From positions 1,060,858 through 1,124,857 of the forward strand of contig CP017950.1 of NCBI GenBank assembly GCA_002838205.1: a stretch of 64,000 nt of DNA. The letters are read 5' to 3'. This DNA comes from Tenericutes bacterium MZ-XQ (GTDB lineage Bacteria > Bacillota_I > Bacilli_A > Acholeplasmatales > Acholeplasmataceae). The notes below the pieces were generated by a model. That model saw only the letters and a program-made list of their open reading frames with translations, made no database searches and had not been told where the DNA came from. Both the position numbers and the translations under genes were made by a program. Positions 1-8,180 of this stretch are shown one piece after another (within the stretch, counting starts at the first letter, position 1; each line of letters starts with the position of its first letter).

Positions 1-597
1 AGCATGGTAGACATGATTGGACAACATTTAATAAATTCCGATGTAACAAATGCCAAAGCAGCATTAAAAGAAACCATTGATGGCAAAACAATAGAAGATA
101 TCATCAAACGCACAAGTGGAATTATCAGCGAAAACGCATATTTAAGAAGATTTTATCGGGTTAGCAAAGATAAAAGTCAAGGGTTTGGCACATATACACA
201 TATGCAAGGAAAACTTGTAACTTTAGTTATACTAAACAAAAATGAAAATGAGATTGCGAATAAACTGGCGATGCAAGTGGCTGCAATGAACGCTGAATAT
301 CTGGATTTAGAGTTCATAGACGATGATACAATAAATTATGAAAGATTTATGTATGAGAAGCAACATGGATCAATAAATGAAGATGATTTCAATCATATGT
401 TAGCACAAAAATCTTTGTTAAGCCAACCATGGATAAAAGATCAAACAATGACTGTCAAGGAATATATTTCAAAACACAATATTGAAATAATTGATTTCTT
501 TAAATTTGAGCTTGGTCAAGGGATAGATAACAAGCTTAACTGTAGACTGGATATCCCGTGTGATGGATCAAAAATCACAGTAACACCAGTTTACTAA
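1..597 (+). CDS. tsf: Elongation factor Ts, C-terminal part (cut by window edge)
   Basis: This is the C-terminal two thirds of EF-Ts, the nucleotide exchange factor that recycles EF-Tu-GDP in translation. The visible part carries the EF-Ts dimerisation-domain pattern: ENAYLRRFYRV, then GTYTHMQGKLVTLV, LAMQVAAMNAEYL, and the tail FFKFELGQGI. A full EF-Ts is about 290 residues and only 198 codons are seen. The frame is open through base 1, so the ATG at 4 is an internal methionine and the true start lies upstream. A hairpin terminator follows at 618. The identity is recognised from family sequence patterns, without a search. Confidence 0.9.
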   Translation, partial: SMVDMIGQHLINSDVTNAKAALKETIDGKTIEDIIKRTSGIISENAYLRRFYRVSKDKSQGFGTYTHMQGKLVTLVILNKNENEIANKLAMQVAAMNAEYLDLEFIDDDTINYERFMYEKQHGSINEDDFNHMLAQKSLLSQPWIKDQTMTVKEYISKHNIEIIDFFKFELGQGIDNKLNCRLDIPCDGSKITVTPVY

Positions 598-617
598 ATA
601 TAAACATATATAAAATT

Positions 618-648
618 AGCCCAGTTCATGATTGAATTGGGCTTTTAC
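618..648 (+). terminator. Terminator after tsf
   Basis: The arms AGCCCAGTTC (618-627) and GAATTGGGCT (634-643) form a 10-bp stem with one G-T pair around a 6-base loop. A short TTTTA run follows. It lies 20 bases after the tsf stop. Confidence 0.8.
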
Positions 649-680
649 TATCTATTAATCCTGTTTAACTATTAAGAATA

Positions 681-1529
681 CTATGATTTTATAATTTTAG
701 GCTGTTCTGTAATCAAAAAATTTGAAGAATGGATGGCATAAGTATTACTATTGTCACCCTCGATTTGCTCAGGATTGGTAAAGTAAAGCTCGCTATTACC
801 CTTTACCTTAACACCTAATAGACTCATAATATTGACATAAATTTTGATTTTTGTAAATTGATTTACTTCATTGAAATGATAAAATTTACTATCCTTAGAC
901 ATGATTAAGTTAATAATCGTGTTATTTCTCTTAGTACGTTCGTTATAAAGTAAAAATGCTCTACTTTCTGATTCATAATCAGGTGGATAAAACTCATAAT
1001 CAACACCATCTCTTTCAAATCTTAGTTTATCAAATGTTATGGTTGATACGATTTTCCCTTCAATGACTCTAAATGGAATACGAATAGTTAAAAATTGATA
1101 GTTTTCTGGAAATTCAAGTACATCTTGTTTATCTAACCCTTTTTCTAGCATATGAAACATTGTGCTTTTTTGTGTTATAAACTTTTCAATATATCTTTCA
1201 GATTCAGGATAGATTAACATACGATCGATAAAATCAATAATCGAGTAATTAGAAGATGCAAATTGCAGTTCTCTAAATAATTCTGCACGTTTGTTTGTAT
1301 CATCATTTATTTTTACAGTTGTTTTGTTATGCATGAGAATAAGTAAGCTAAAAAGCATACTGGATAAGAAGGTTGCAAATGCAATGAAAATCGCAGCTAT
1401 TCTTATACCAATAACATTAAAAAGAACCTCTAGTTGATCACCCATGAATAGCATAATAAAGGTAAGAAAAAGGACGATTGTTCCAGATATGCCAATAACG
1501 ATAAAAATTAGTTTTTGTTCTTTTTTCAT
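681..1529 (-). CDS. Hypothetical two-TM membrane protein
   Basis: I do not recognise the family. The protein is about 282 residues. Two hydrophobic segments lie at the N-terminus (roughly residues 5-30 and 40-70), followed by a soluble domain of about 200 residues rich in charged and aromatic residues. The topology suggests a small membrane anchor with a cytoplasmic or extracytoplasmic domain. The reading frame is open to 1583, but the start at 1529 is chosen because GGAGGTG sits 6 bases upstream of that ATG and no ribosome binding site precedes the longer start. It is convergent with tsf and probably monocistronic. Confidence 0.65.
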   Translation of the reverse strand: MKKEQKLIFIVIGISGTIVLFLTFIMLFMGDQLEVLFNVIGIRIAAIFIAFATFLSSMLFSLLILMHNKTTVKINDDTNKRAELFRELQFASSNYSIIDFIDRMLIYPESERYIEKFITQKSTMFHMLEKGLDKQDVLEFPENYQFLTIRIPFRVIEGKIVSTITFDKLRFERDGVDYEFYPPDYESESRAFLLYNERTKRNNTIINLIMSKDSKFYHFNEVNQFTKIKIYVNIMSLLGVKVKGNSELYFTNPEQIEGDNSNTYAIHSSNFLITEQPKIIKS

Positions 1530-1688
1530 TGCAAACACCTCCAAAAATATAGATATCGTGAGCATATTATAGCACTTATTCATAGAAAGTAAATAGATAC
1601 GATAATATATTCGAAATTTTCATATCATAAGCTTAATGTATTTGATTACTCTTGTCTTGATTACAATAAATCTTACAGCTTGTAACAA

Positions 1689-1728
1689 AAAAAGATGCTA
1701 GCTATTTGCTTAATAACTAACATCTATA
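1689..1728 (-). terminator. Terminator of the tetR gene
   Basis: On the minus strand, AGATGTTAGTTATT is followed by a short loop, then AATAGCTAGCATCT and a run of seven T. It lies about 15 bases after the TetR stop. Confidence 0.8.
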
Positions 1729-1741
1729 AATTGAGATTCAC

Positions 1742-2347
1742 TTATTTAAACATACCATGATTTAAAACTTTCATCACTTCATCGCATATTCTGTCTAAAT
1801 CTTTATCTGTCAAAGTATCTCTAAATAGCACTTGTAACCCAACGAAATTAGAAATCCCCATCAATATATATGATAATGTCTCTAAATCAACATCGTCATT
1901 GACTTCATGACTATCTACAGAACGTTTGAGTTGTCTTTGATAGTCCACGCTAAAGGTCTGATAGTATTCTTTAAAAAGTTTTTGATCTACAAACATAGAT
2001 TCCCATATAATACGATATGCCAAAGGATCCTCCCAAGCAAATTTTAAAAACGCCCGAAGTCCTAATCTTTCTTTTTCATATCTCGTATGCACATCTTTGA
2101 TTGCTTCACTAATCGTTTTGCGAATCAGTTTGCGATATTTTGCTAATATGTAAGAATATAAAGCGAACTTATCATCAAAATAAATATAAAAAGTACCTGT
2201 AGCAATCCCACTTTTTTCAATGATTTCATTGACTGATGTAGCTAAATACCCATTTTTTGAAAAAAGTTTTTTTGCTGTATCTATAATTTGATCAAACGTT
2301 TTTTGACCGTCACTACGCTTTGGAAGTCTATAATTTTGTTGATTCAT
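1742..2347 (-). CDS. TetR-family transcriptional regulator
   Basis: This 201-residue protein has the classic TetR layout. Residues 13-60 form an N-terminal helix-turn-helix (FDQIIDTAKKLFSKNGY, then VNEIIEKSGIATGTFYIYFDDK), and a helical ligand-binding domain follows. It is transcribed away from the acyl-CoA operon that starts at 2651. Many TetR proteins in this position (for example FadR of Bacillus) bind acyl-CoA and repress fatty-acid or acyl-CoA genes. Two palindromes of the form TGAA-N6-TTCA follow the promoters at 2564 and 6022 and are good operator candidates. The ligand is an inference from context. Confidence 0.88.
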   Translation of the reverse strand: MNQQNYRLPKRSDGQKTFDQIIDTAKKLFSKNGYLATSVNEIIEKSGIATGTFYIYFDDKFALYSYILAKYRKLIRKTISEAIKDVHTRYEKERLGLRAFLKFAWEDPLAYRIIWESMFVDQKLFKEYYQTFSVDYQRQLKRSVDSHEVNDDVDLETLSYILMGISNFVGLQVLFRDTLTDKDLDRICDEVMKVLNHGMFK

Positions 2348-2370
2348 ATGATTTTATAAGATGATACTGA

Positions 2371-2378
2371 TATATTCA
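2371..2378. promoter_or_regulatory. Possible half-operator near tetR
   Basis: The bases TATATTCA match one half of the perfect palindrome at 6061. They lie 24 bases upstream of the tetR start and could allow weak autoregulation. The other half is degenerate, so support is thin. Confidence 0.25.
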
Positions 2379-2563
2379 ACAGTAATCTTTACTCCTTCGT
2401 TTCAAGTTTTAAATTGAGCCCATGGTGATTTATAGTATACGACATTTTTTAATCATAAGCATATAGAAAAAGATTATATTCTTGATCTTAACTTAAAATT
2501 TAATCTTCTATACATAGTGTAACGTAAAAAAATAAAAAAAACAATCAAAATTTTTTTATCATC

Positions 2564-2592
2564 TTGACAAATCCTCGTTTTAGATTTATTAT
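2564..2592 (+). promoter_or_regulatory. Promoter of the hydratase-dehydrogenase-ETF operon
   Basis: A perfect -35 box TTGACA (2564-2569), a 17-base spacer and the -10 box TATTAT (2587-2592) form a strong sigma-A type promoter. It lies about 50 bases upstream of the first gene. The 2348-2650 gap otherwise holds AT-rich DNA and the operator at 2603. Confidence 0.85.
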
Positions 2593-2602
2593 AAAGATAA
2601 CA

Positions 2603-2616
2603 TGAACGTTTATTCA
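2603..2616. promoter_or_regulatory. Candidate TetR operator 1
   Basis: TGAACGTTTATTCA is an interrupted palindrome (TGAA-N6-TTCA) that begins 10 bases after the -10 box, at the expected transcription start. A second site with the same half-sites and spacing lies at 6063-6076 in the equivalent position of the thiolase promoter. Bacillus FadR boxes also have TGAA/TTCA outer half-sites. Binding by the adjacent TetR protein is inferred. Confidence 0.6.
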
Positions 2617-2650
2617 TATTAAAAAATACATAAAGAAAGAAGGATGTCAA

Positions 2651-3067
2651 ATGATTGCTAAAACAATCAAGGACATCTGTTTAGGTGAGTCTTCGTCTTT
2701 TAGTAAGACAATCACTGAAGCAGATGTTGTTTTATTTGCTGGTGTCACAGGAGATATGAACCCTGTACACATGAATGATGTCTATGCGAAAGCATCTATG
2801 TTTAAAAATCGCATATGTCACGGAGGATTAGTATCTGCACTATTTTCAACAGTTTTAGGCACATCGTTGCCTGGTGTAGGTACGATCTATTTATCACAAG
2901 AATCTAAATTCATCAAACCTGTTTATCTAAATGACACAATTACTGCAACAGTTGAGGTCATTGAAATTTTAGAAAGTAAAAACCGAGTTGTTCTAAAAAC
3001 AACAGCAACCAATCAAAATGGTGATATTGTTGTTACTGGACAAGCACTCGTTATGCCTCCAAGATGA
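2651..3067 (+). CDS. MaoC-like (R)-specific enoyl-CoA hydratase
   Basis: This 138-residue protein has the single hotdog fold of PhaJ/MaoC hydratases. The signature TGDMNPVHMN holds the catalytic pair, Asp35 and His40, and CHGGLVSALFST follows as in PhaJ. Such enzymes interconvert trans-2-enoyl-CoA and (R)-3-hydroxyacyl-CoA. It is the first gene of an operon and overlaps the acyl-CoA dehydrogenase by four bases (ATGA). With the SDR reductase at 7422 it would connect acetoacetyl-CoA to crotonyl-CoA through the R isomer. Ribosome binding site: AGAAGGATG, just before the ATG. Chain-length preference cannot be read from the sequence. Confidence 0.88.
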   Translation: MIAKTIKDICLGESSSFSKTITEADVVLFAGVTGDMNPVHMNDVYAKASMFKNRICHGGLVSALFSTVLGTSLPGVGTIYLSQESKFIKPVYLNDTITATVEVIEILESKNRVVLKTTATNQNGDIVVTGQALVMPPR

Positions 3068-4188
3068 ACGAACAATTACTTTTTGAACTACTTGATGAAT
3101 TTAGTGAAACTTATGTAAAGCCATATGCGAAAACTGTTGATGAAGAAGAAGTATTTCCTACTCAAACTGTTAAAGAGTTAGGGAAACTTGGTTTGTTAGG
3201 GTTACCTTATCCAAATGTTTATAAAGGTGTTGGTGCGCCTTATAAAGCTTATATTGACACAGTGAGAGTATTATCTAAAGACTGTGCAACAACTGGTGTG
3301 ATTATATCTGCACATACAAGTTTATGTAGCTCTCCAATTTATCAATTTGGAACTGAAGAACAAAAACAAAAGTATCTAACTAAACTTAATGATGGTACAT
3401 ATTTAGGTGCTTTTGGTCTTACTGAATCTGGTGCAGGAACAGATGCGTCCAAACAGCAAACAAAAGCTATAGATCGTGGTGAATACTATGAAATTACTGG
3501 ATCTAAAATATTTATCACGAATGCTGGATATGCAGATATATATGTTATCTTTGCGATGACAAAACCTGAATTGGGTCTAAAAGGTATTTCTGCATTTATT
3601 ATAGAAAAAGATATGGTTGGATTTTCAGTCGGTCCAAAAGAGAAGAAAATGGGGATTAGAGGATCTTCAACTTGTGAACTTATATTCGATAAAGTAAAAG
3701 TGCCAAAAGAAAACCTACTTGGTAAAGAAGGCGAAGGTTTTAAAATCGCGATGAAGACCCTTAATGGTGGTCGTATCGGGATTGCTGCACAAGCTTTGGG
3801 TATAGCTGAAGGCGCTTTTGAACGTGCTGTTGCATATGTTAAAACCAGAAAACAGTTTGGTAAATCGATAGCTGATTTCCAACATACACAGTTTAAAATT
3901 GCTGACATGAAAACAAAAATTGAGGCAGCTAGATGTCTATTAGATAAAGCAGTTTCTGATGTAGAAAACAATCTCGATTATTCTTTTTCAGCAGCCATGG
4001 TAAAACTTTACGCTTCAAGAATTGCTGTAGAAATTGCTGATGATGCTATACAACTGATGGGGGGATATGGCTATATTAGAGATTACGAAGTAGAAAGATA
4101 CTTAAGAGATGCGAAGATCACTGAAATATATGAAGGTACATCAGAAGTTCAACGTATGGTCATCGCAGGAAAGGTGTTGAAATCATGA
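3064..4188 (+). CDS. Short-chain acyl-CoA dehydrogenase (butyryl-CoA type)
   Basis: This 374-residue flavoprotein has the full acyl-CoA dehydrogenase layout. The middle-domain motif AFGLTESGAGTDAS (residues 116-129) is present, and the C-terminal IYEGTSEVQRMVIA carries catalytic Glu357, placed as in short-chain and butyryl-CoA dehydrogenases. The enzyme interconverts acyl-CoA and 2-enoyl-CoA and passes electrons to ETF. The ETF genes follow directly, with a four-base overlap at the stop. The bcd-etfB-etfA order recalls the clostridial butyryl-CoA dehydrogenase/ETF complex. Whether it oxidises acyl-CoA or reduces crotonyl-CoA by bifurcation is not decided by the sequence. Confidence 0.92.
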   Translation: MNEQLLFELLDEFSETYVKPYAKTVDEEEVFPTQTVKELGKLGLLGLPYPNVYKGVGAPYKAYIDTVRVLSKDCATTGVIISAHTSLCSSPIYQFGTEEQKQKYLTKLNDGTYLGAFGLTESGAGTDASKQQTKAIDRGEYYEITGSKIFITNAGYADIYVIFAMTKPELGLKGISAFIIEKDMVGFSVGPKEKKMGIRGSSTCELIFDKVKVPKENLLGKEGEGFKIAMKTLNGGRIGIAAQALGIAEGAFERAVAYVKTRKQFGKSIADFQHTQFKIADMKTKIEAARCLLDKAVSDVENNLDYSFSAAMVKLYASRIAVEIADDAIQLMGGYGYIRDYEVERYLRDAKITEIYEGTSEVQRMVIAGKVLKS

Positions 4189-4973
4189 ATATCGTTGTTT
4201 TAGTAAAACAAGTGCCTGATACAACTGAAATTAAAATCGATAAAGAAACACATACATTGATTAGAACAGGCGTAAAAAACATAATTAACCCTGATGATTT
4301 AGCTGGTGTTGAAGAAGCTTTAAAGCTTAAAGAAATTTATGGAGGTAAGGTAATTACTGTAACAATGGGACCTGAACATGCAAAATCAATGATCAAAGCT
4401 CTATATGCTAGGGGTGTCGATGAGGCTTATCTATTATCAGATCGAAAATTTGCTGGTTCAGATACATGGGCAACATCATATATACTATCGTCATTTTTGA
4501 AATCATTAGACTATGATCTCATTATTGCAGGCTATCAAGCGATTGATGGAGATACGGCGCAAGTTGGACCACAAGTTGCAGAATTTTTAGATATACCTCA
4601 AATCACACACATAAAAGAGATTTTAGATGTTAATCTAGAAAGTATTACTGTTAAAAAGGCTTTTGAAGATGAAGTGCATACACTCATGACAAAACTACCT
4701 TGCTTAATTACAACAGTAAGAACAATGAATCAACCAAGATTAATGAGTGCCTTTAAAATTTGGGAAACCTCAGAAAAACCAATTCAACTGATTACATCTT
4801 CGGATTTAGAGTTAAATCCTGAGTACATCGGATTAAAAGGATCACCAACACGAGTAAAAGCAACTTTTACAAAACCGATAACAAAGAAATCAGAAAAAGA
4901 AGTTTTAGAGCCAACTGTAGCTGCAAAACGCATCTTAAAACTGATTTATCCATACATGGAGGTAACAAAATGA
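4185..4973 (+). CDS. etfB: Electron transfer flavoprotein beta subunit
   Basis: This 262-residue protein begins MNIVVLVKQVPDTTEIKID, the typical EtfB start. It also has INPDDLAGVEEALKLKE, VTMGPEHAKSMIKALYARGVDEAYLLSD and the QAIDGDTAQVGPQVAEFL segment of the family. With EtfA it forms a soluble heterodimer that accepts electrons from the neighbouring acyl-CoA dehydrogenase. It is translationally coupled on both sides by four-base overlaps. A bifurcating ETF needs a second FAD in this subunit, and I cannot settle that by eye. Confidence 0.92.
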   Translation: MNIVVLVKQVPDTTEIKIDKETHTLIRTGVKNIINPDDLAGVEEALKLKEIYGGKVITVTMGPEHAKSMIKALYARGVDEAYLLSDRKFAGSDTWATSYILSSFLKSLDYDLIIAGYQAIDGDTAQVGPQVAEFLDIPQITHIKEILDVNLESITVKKAFEDEVHTLMTKLPCLITTVRTMNQPRLMSAFKIWETSEKPIQLITSSDLELNPEYIGLKGSPTRVKATFTKPITKKSEKEVLEPTVAAKRILKLIYPYMEVTK

Positions 4974-5959
4974 GTACGACAGCAATTTTTATCGAAAAAA
5001 GAAATCAAAGTATCTGTAATGTTGGTCTAGAACTCATTTCTGAATCAAAACGTTTGTTACAAAATAATCATAAAGTTATTGCTTTATATTTAACACATGA
5101 AATCGATGATGAAGAAATTAATGACATATCAAAAGCAGGTGCGGATCAAATCATCATATATCAACATGAACTGTTTAAAAATTATGACACTAACGTGTAT
5201 ACAAAAGCTTTAGAAAGCATTGTGAAAACATATCACTTTGATTGTTTATTATTAGGCTCTACTCTCATCGGTAGAGATCTTGGACCAAGACTGTCTGCAA
5301 GACTTCATACTGGTCTTACTGCAGACGCAACTCTATTAGCATTTGAAACAGAAAATGATGAATTAAGATTATTAGCAACAAGACCTGCACTTGGTGGAAA
5401 CTTGTTTGCAACGATCATATGTCCAAAAACCAAGCCACAAATGGCAACCATTAGACCAGGTGTCTTTCCGGTAGAAACATATGATCATCACCAAACTGAA
5501 CTCATCTATTTCAATCAAAAAATAGATGTTAAACCTTCTGTTCAAATACTTAATGTTGAAAAAACCGAAAAATCTCATACAGACTTAACAAAAGCAAAAT
5601 TAATTGTAGCTGGTGGTAGAGGTGTTCAAAAAAGTTTTTCAACACTTAAAGAGATTGCACAGCTTGTCGGTGGAGAACTAGCAGCATCAAGAGCAATCGT
5701 TGATCAGGCTATTGAACCAAAGGATAGACTTGTTGGTCAGACAGGAACAACTGTTAGACCATCTGTTTATTTAGCTTCTGGGATTAGCGGAGCGATACAA
5801 CATGTAAGTGGTATGGATAAGTCCGAACTCATAATAGCCATTAATACAGATCCCGATGCACTCATTTTTGATATCGCAGATATCTCGATTATTGCAGATG
5901 CAAATCAAGTGCTTCCTATTTTAAAAGCAGAGTTATCAAATCAGCATCAACATCAATAA
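4970..5959 (+). CDS. etfA: Electron transfer flavoprotein alpha subunit
   Basis: This 329-residue EtfA has an N-terminal alpha/beta domain and the C-terminal FAD-binding domain. The latter shows VAGGRGVQ, LVGGELAASRAIVD, GQTGTTVRPSVYLASGISGAIQH and AINTDPDALIFDIAD. It pairs with EtfB to carry electrons from the acyl-CoA dehydrogenase. It is the last gene of the first operon, and a terminator begins at its stop codon. No ferredoxin-type N-terminal extension is seen, so any bifurcation would use the plain EtfAB-Bcd type. Confidence 0.92.
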   Translation: MSTTAIFIEKRNQSICNVGLELISESKRLLQNNHKVIALYLTHEIDDEEINDISKAGADQIIIYQHELFKNYDTNVYTKALESIVKTYHFDCLLLGSTLIGRDLGPRLSARLHTGLTADATLLAFETENDELRLLATRPALGGNLFATIICPKTKPQMATIRPGVFPVETYDHHQTELIYFNQKIDVKPSVQILNVEKTEKSHTDLTKAKLIVAGGRGVQKSFSTLKEIAQLVGGELAASRAIVDQAIEPKDRLVGQTGTTVRPSVYLASGISGAIQHVSGMDKSELIIAINTDPDALIFDIADISIIADANQVLPILKAELSNQHQHQ

Positions 5960-5979
5960 GGCATTTATTGCCTTTTTTT
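5958..5979 (+). terminator. Terminator after etfA
   Basis: AAGGCA and TGCCTT form a 6-bp stem around TTTAT and run into a seven-T tract (5973-5979). The stem begins within the etfA stop codon. Confidence 0.8.
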
Positions 5980-6021
5980 GTAACCGTTTTTATTTTTTAC
6001 GAACAATATATATGTAATTGA

Positions 6022-6050
6022 TTGACAAAAGATATAACCTATGATAATAT
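6022..6050 (+). promoter_or_regulatory. Promoter of the thiolase-Liv operon
   Basis: TTGACA (6022-6027) is followed by a 17-base spacer and TAATAT (6045-6050). It lies 150 bases upstream of the thiolase start and leaves a long leader with an operator, a hairpin and a cre-like site. Confidence 0.75.
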
Positions 6051-6060
6051 GAAATCGTAT

Positions 6061-6078
6061 TATGAATATATATTCATA
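6061..6078. promoter_or_regulatory. Candidate TetR operator 2 (perfect palindrome)
   Basis: TATGAATATATATTCATA is a perfect 18-base palindrome starting 10 bases after the -10 box. Its core TGAA-N6-TTCA matches the site at 2603 in half-sites and spacing. The matched positions at two promoters of the same pathway suggest one shared repressor. Confidence 0.65.
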
Positions 6079-6108
6079 GTAAGAAACTACACAATTTAAA
6101 CAAATAAC

Positions 6109-6148
6109 GACATAACAAAAGCCTTTTTTGCGCTTTTTGTACTATGTC
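6109..6148 (+). promoter_or_regulatory. Leader hairpin upstream of the thiolase gene
   Basis: GACATA at the 5' side pairs with TATGTC at the 3' side, and the inner arms CAAAAGC and GCTTTTTG extend the stem with small bulges. The bases after it (ATATTTTTAGG) are only partly T-rich. It could be an attenuator or an mRNA-stabilising hairpin. Which one cannot be told from the sequence. Confidence 0.4.
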
Positions 6149-6168
6149 ATATATTTTTAGGAAAAAAT

Positions 6169-6182
6169 TGTAAACGCTTTTA
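6169..6182 (+). promoter_or_regulatory. Catabolite-responsive element (cre)-like site
   Basis: TGTAAACGCTTTTA matches 13 of 14 positions of the Firmicute CcpA consensus TGWAANCGNTNWCA. It lies downstream of the promoter, where CcpA would act as a roadblock. No ccpA gene is in the window. Confidence 0.5.
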
Positions 6183-6199
6183 AGAATAGGAGAATTAAA

Positions 6200-7411
6200 A
6201 TGAGAAAAGTTTATGTGGTAGGCGCAAAACGTAGTCCAATCGGTTCATTCATGGGGTCATTATCAGATGTACATCCAGCAGACTTTGGTTCACAAGTGTT
6301 ACGTGCACTACTCGAAGAAACAAAGATTGATCCTTCAAAGATTGATGAAGTATTGGTAGGCAATATATTACCTGCTGGACTTGGTCAAGGTGTAGCTAGA
6401 CAGATTTCAATTAAATCTGGAATTCCTTCAACTGTACCTGCATATGGTGTAAATATGGTATGTGGTAGTGGTATGAAGACTGTTATGAATGCTTATGCAA
6501 ATATTATGTTAGGCTTTCATGATGTTGTTGTTGCTGGTGGAGCTGAATCTATGACAAACACTCCATATTTAGTACCAGGCAAAGTAAGAACTGGTCTTAA
6601 AATGGGGGAACAACCATTAAGAGATCACATGCTTTATGACGCTCTTACTGATGCTTTTGAAGGGTATCATATGGGTATTACAGCAGAAAATATCGTTGAA
6701 AAGTTCGGATTAACAAGAGAAGAACAAGACCAATTTGCTTGGAACTCTCAGTTACGTGCTAGAACGGCTGATGATGCTGGTAAATTTAAAGATGAAATTG
6801 TACCAATTACGATTAAAACAAGAAAAGGTGAAGTTGTCTTTGATAAAGACGAGTACATCAATAGAGGTACTTCATATGAGAAACTCTCACAATTAAGACC
6901 TGCATTTAAAAAAGATGGTTCAGTAACTGCTGGTTCATCATCAGGTATTAATGATGGCGCAAGTTTCTTATTACTTGCAAGTGATGAAGCAGTTAAAAAA
7001 TATAACTTAACTCCATTATTTGAACTTGTAGGCATTGGTCAAGGTGGTGTTGATCCATCTATCATGGGTTTAGGACCTACTCCTGCAATCAAACAAGCAT
7101 TAAAAACTGCTAATTTATCATTTAACGATTTAGAGCTATTGGAACTAAATGAAGCTTTTGCAGCTCAATCGCTAGGAGTGATTAGAGAGTTAACTGAGGC
7201 TTTTGGTGTTTCTAAAGAAGACATTTTAGAAAAAACAAACGTAAATGGTGGTGCAATCGCACTTGGACATCCAGTTGGAGCAAGCGGTAATAGAATTATT
7301 GTTACATTGCTTCATGAAATGTTAAAACAAGAAAATAAAAATGTAGGTCTTGCAAGTTTATGTATCGGTGGCGGTATGGGAACTGCAGTGATCTTTAAAA
7401 AAGTAAAATAA
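6200..7411 (+). CDS. Acetyl-CoA C-acetyltransferase (thiolase)
   Basis: This 403-residue biosynthetic-type thiolase condenses two acetyl-CoA to acetoacetyl-CoA, or the reverse. The nucleophilic cysteine is Cys88 in NMVCGSGMK. The second active-site set is intact: NEAFAAQ, His357 in NGGAIALGHPVGASG, and Cys388 in LCIGGGMG. Ribosome binding site: AGGAGA, 8 bases upstream. It heads the second, TetR/cre-marked operon and is followed after 10 bases by an SDR reductase. The pair gives (R)-3-hydroxybutyryl-CoA if the reductase is of the PhaB/FabG type. Confidence 0.93.
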   Translation: MRKVYVVGAKRSPIGSFMGSLSDVHPADFGSQVLRALLEETKIDPSKIDEVLVGNILPAGLGQGVARQISIKSGIPSTVPAYGVNMVCGSGMKTVMNAYANIMLGFHDVVVAGGAESMTNTPYLVPGKVRTGLKMGEQPLRDHMLYDALTDAFEGYHMGITAENIVEKFGLTREEQDQFAWNSQLRARTADDAGKFKDEIVPITIKTRKGEVVFDKDEYINRGTSYEKLSQLRPAFKKDGSVTAGSSSGINDGASFLLLASDEAVKKYNLTPLFELVGIGQGGVDPSIMGLGPTPAIKQALKTANLSFNDLELLELNEAFAAQSLGVIRELTEAFGVSKEDILEKTNVNGGAIALGHPVGASGNRIIVTLLHEMLKQENKNVGLASLCIGGGMGTAVIFKKVK

Positions 7412-7421
7412 GGAGAATATC

Positions 7422-8144
7422 ATGGGAAGATTAGATGGAAGAGTTGCCGTAGTTACAGGTGGCGCAAAAGGATTGGGTCAAGCAATTTCTGAAACATTTG
7501 CTAAAGAAGGTGCAACTGTTATTGCAGCTGATATAGGTGAAATGACTTATGAAGCGAAAAATGTTCACTTTTATAGATTGAATGTTACAGATGTTGAAGG
7601 TATTCAAGTGTTTTTCAATGAAATCGTTGAAAAATTCGGTAAAATTGATATTTTAGTCAATAATGCTGGTATTACAAAAGATGCAATGACACACAAAATG
7701 ACTGATGATATGTGGGATGCAGTCATCAATGTAAACTTAAAAGGTGTCTTTAACTTAACAAGACTTATTGGACCACACATGACTGAAAATAATTATGGTT
7801 CAATTATCAATATATCATCTGTTGTTGGTTTATATGGAAACATTGGACAAGCAAATTATGCAGCTACTAAAGCAGGTGTTTTAGGATTAACAATGACTTG
7901 GGCAAAAGAATTTGCTAGAAAAGGTCAAAATGTTAGAGTTAATGCGATTGCTCCAGGATATATCATGACAGATATCTTAAAAACAGTTCCTCAAGATTTA
8001 CTTGATAAATTTGCTGCAATGACTATGTTAAAACGTTTAGGTCAACCACAAGAAATTGCAAATGCAGCTTTATTCTTAGCATCAGAAGAAGCATCTTATG
8101 TCACAGGTCAAACACTAAGTGTTAACGGTGGTATGAGATTATAA
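7422..8144 (+). CDS. 3-oxoacyl-CoA/ACP reductase, SDR (FabG/PhaB type)
   Basis: This 240-residue classical short-chain dehydrogenase has the Rossmann motif TGGAKGLG, the NNAG motif, the catalytic Ser in NISSVVG, YAATK with the Tyr-Lys pair, and the C-terminal GQTLSVNGGM typical of FabG. FabG/PhaB enzymes reduce 3-oxoacyl thioesters to the R-hydroxy form. Its place directly after the thiolase suggests acetoacetyl-CoA as substrate. No hbd/crt-type (S)-specific enzymes occur in the operon, and the R-specific MaoC hydratase fits this reductase. It could also serve fatty-acid synthesis, so the CoA assignment is contextual. Confidence 0.9.
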   Translation: MGRLDGRVAVVTGGAKGLGQAISETFAKEGATVIAADIGEMTYEAKNVHFYRLNVTDVEGIQVFFNEIVEKFGKIDILVNNAGITKDAMTHKMTDDMWDAVINVNLKGVFNLTRLIGPHMTENNYGSIINISSVVGLYGNIGQANYAATKAGVLGLTMTWAKEFARKGQNVRVNAIAPGYIMTDILKTVPQDLLDKFAAMTMLKRLGQPQEIANAALFLASEEASYVTGQTLSVNGGMRL

Positions 8145-8180
8145 TTATCACACTTATATAAGAAAGGTTAGGTTCCTACT

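Noticed and set aside
3486-3971. A 161-codon open frame on the minus strand
   Set aside because: It lies entirely inside the acyl-CoA dehydrogenase gene, has no ribosome binding site and no family pattern; it is a frame shadow.
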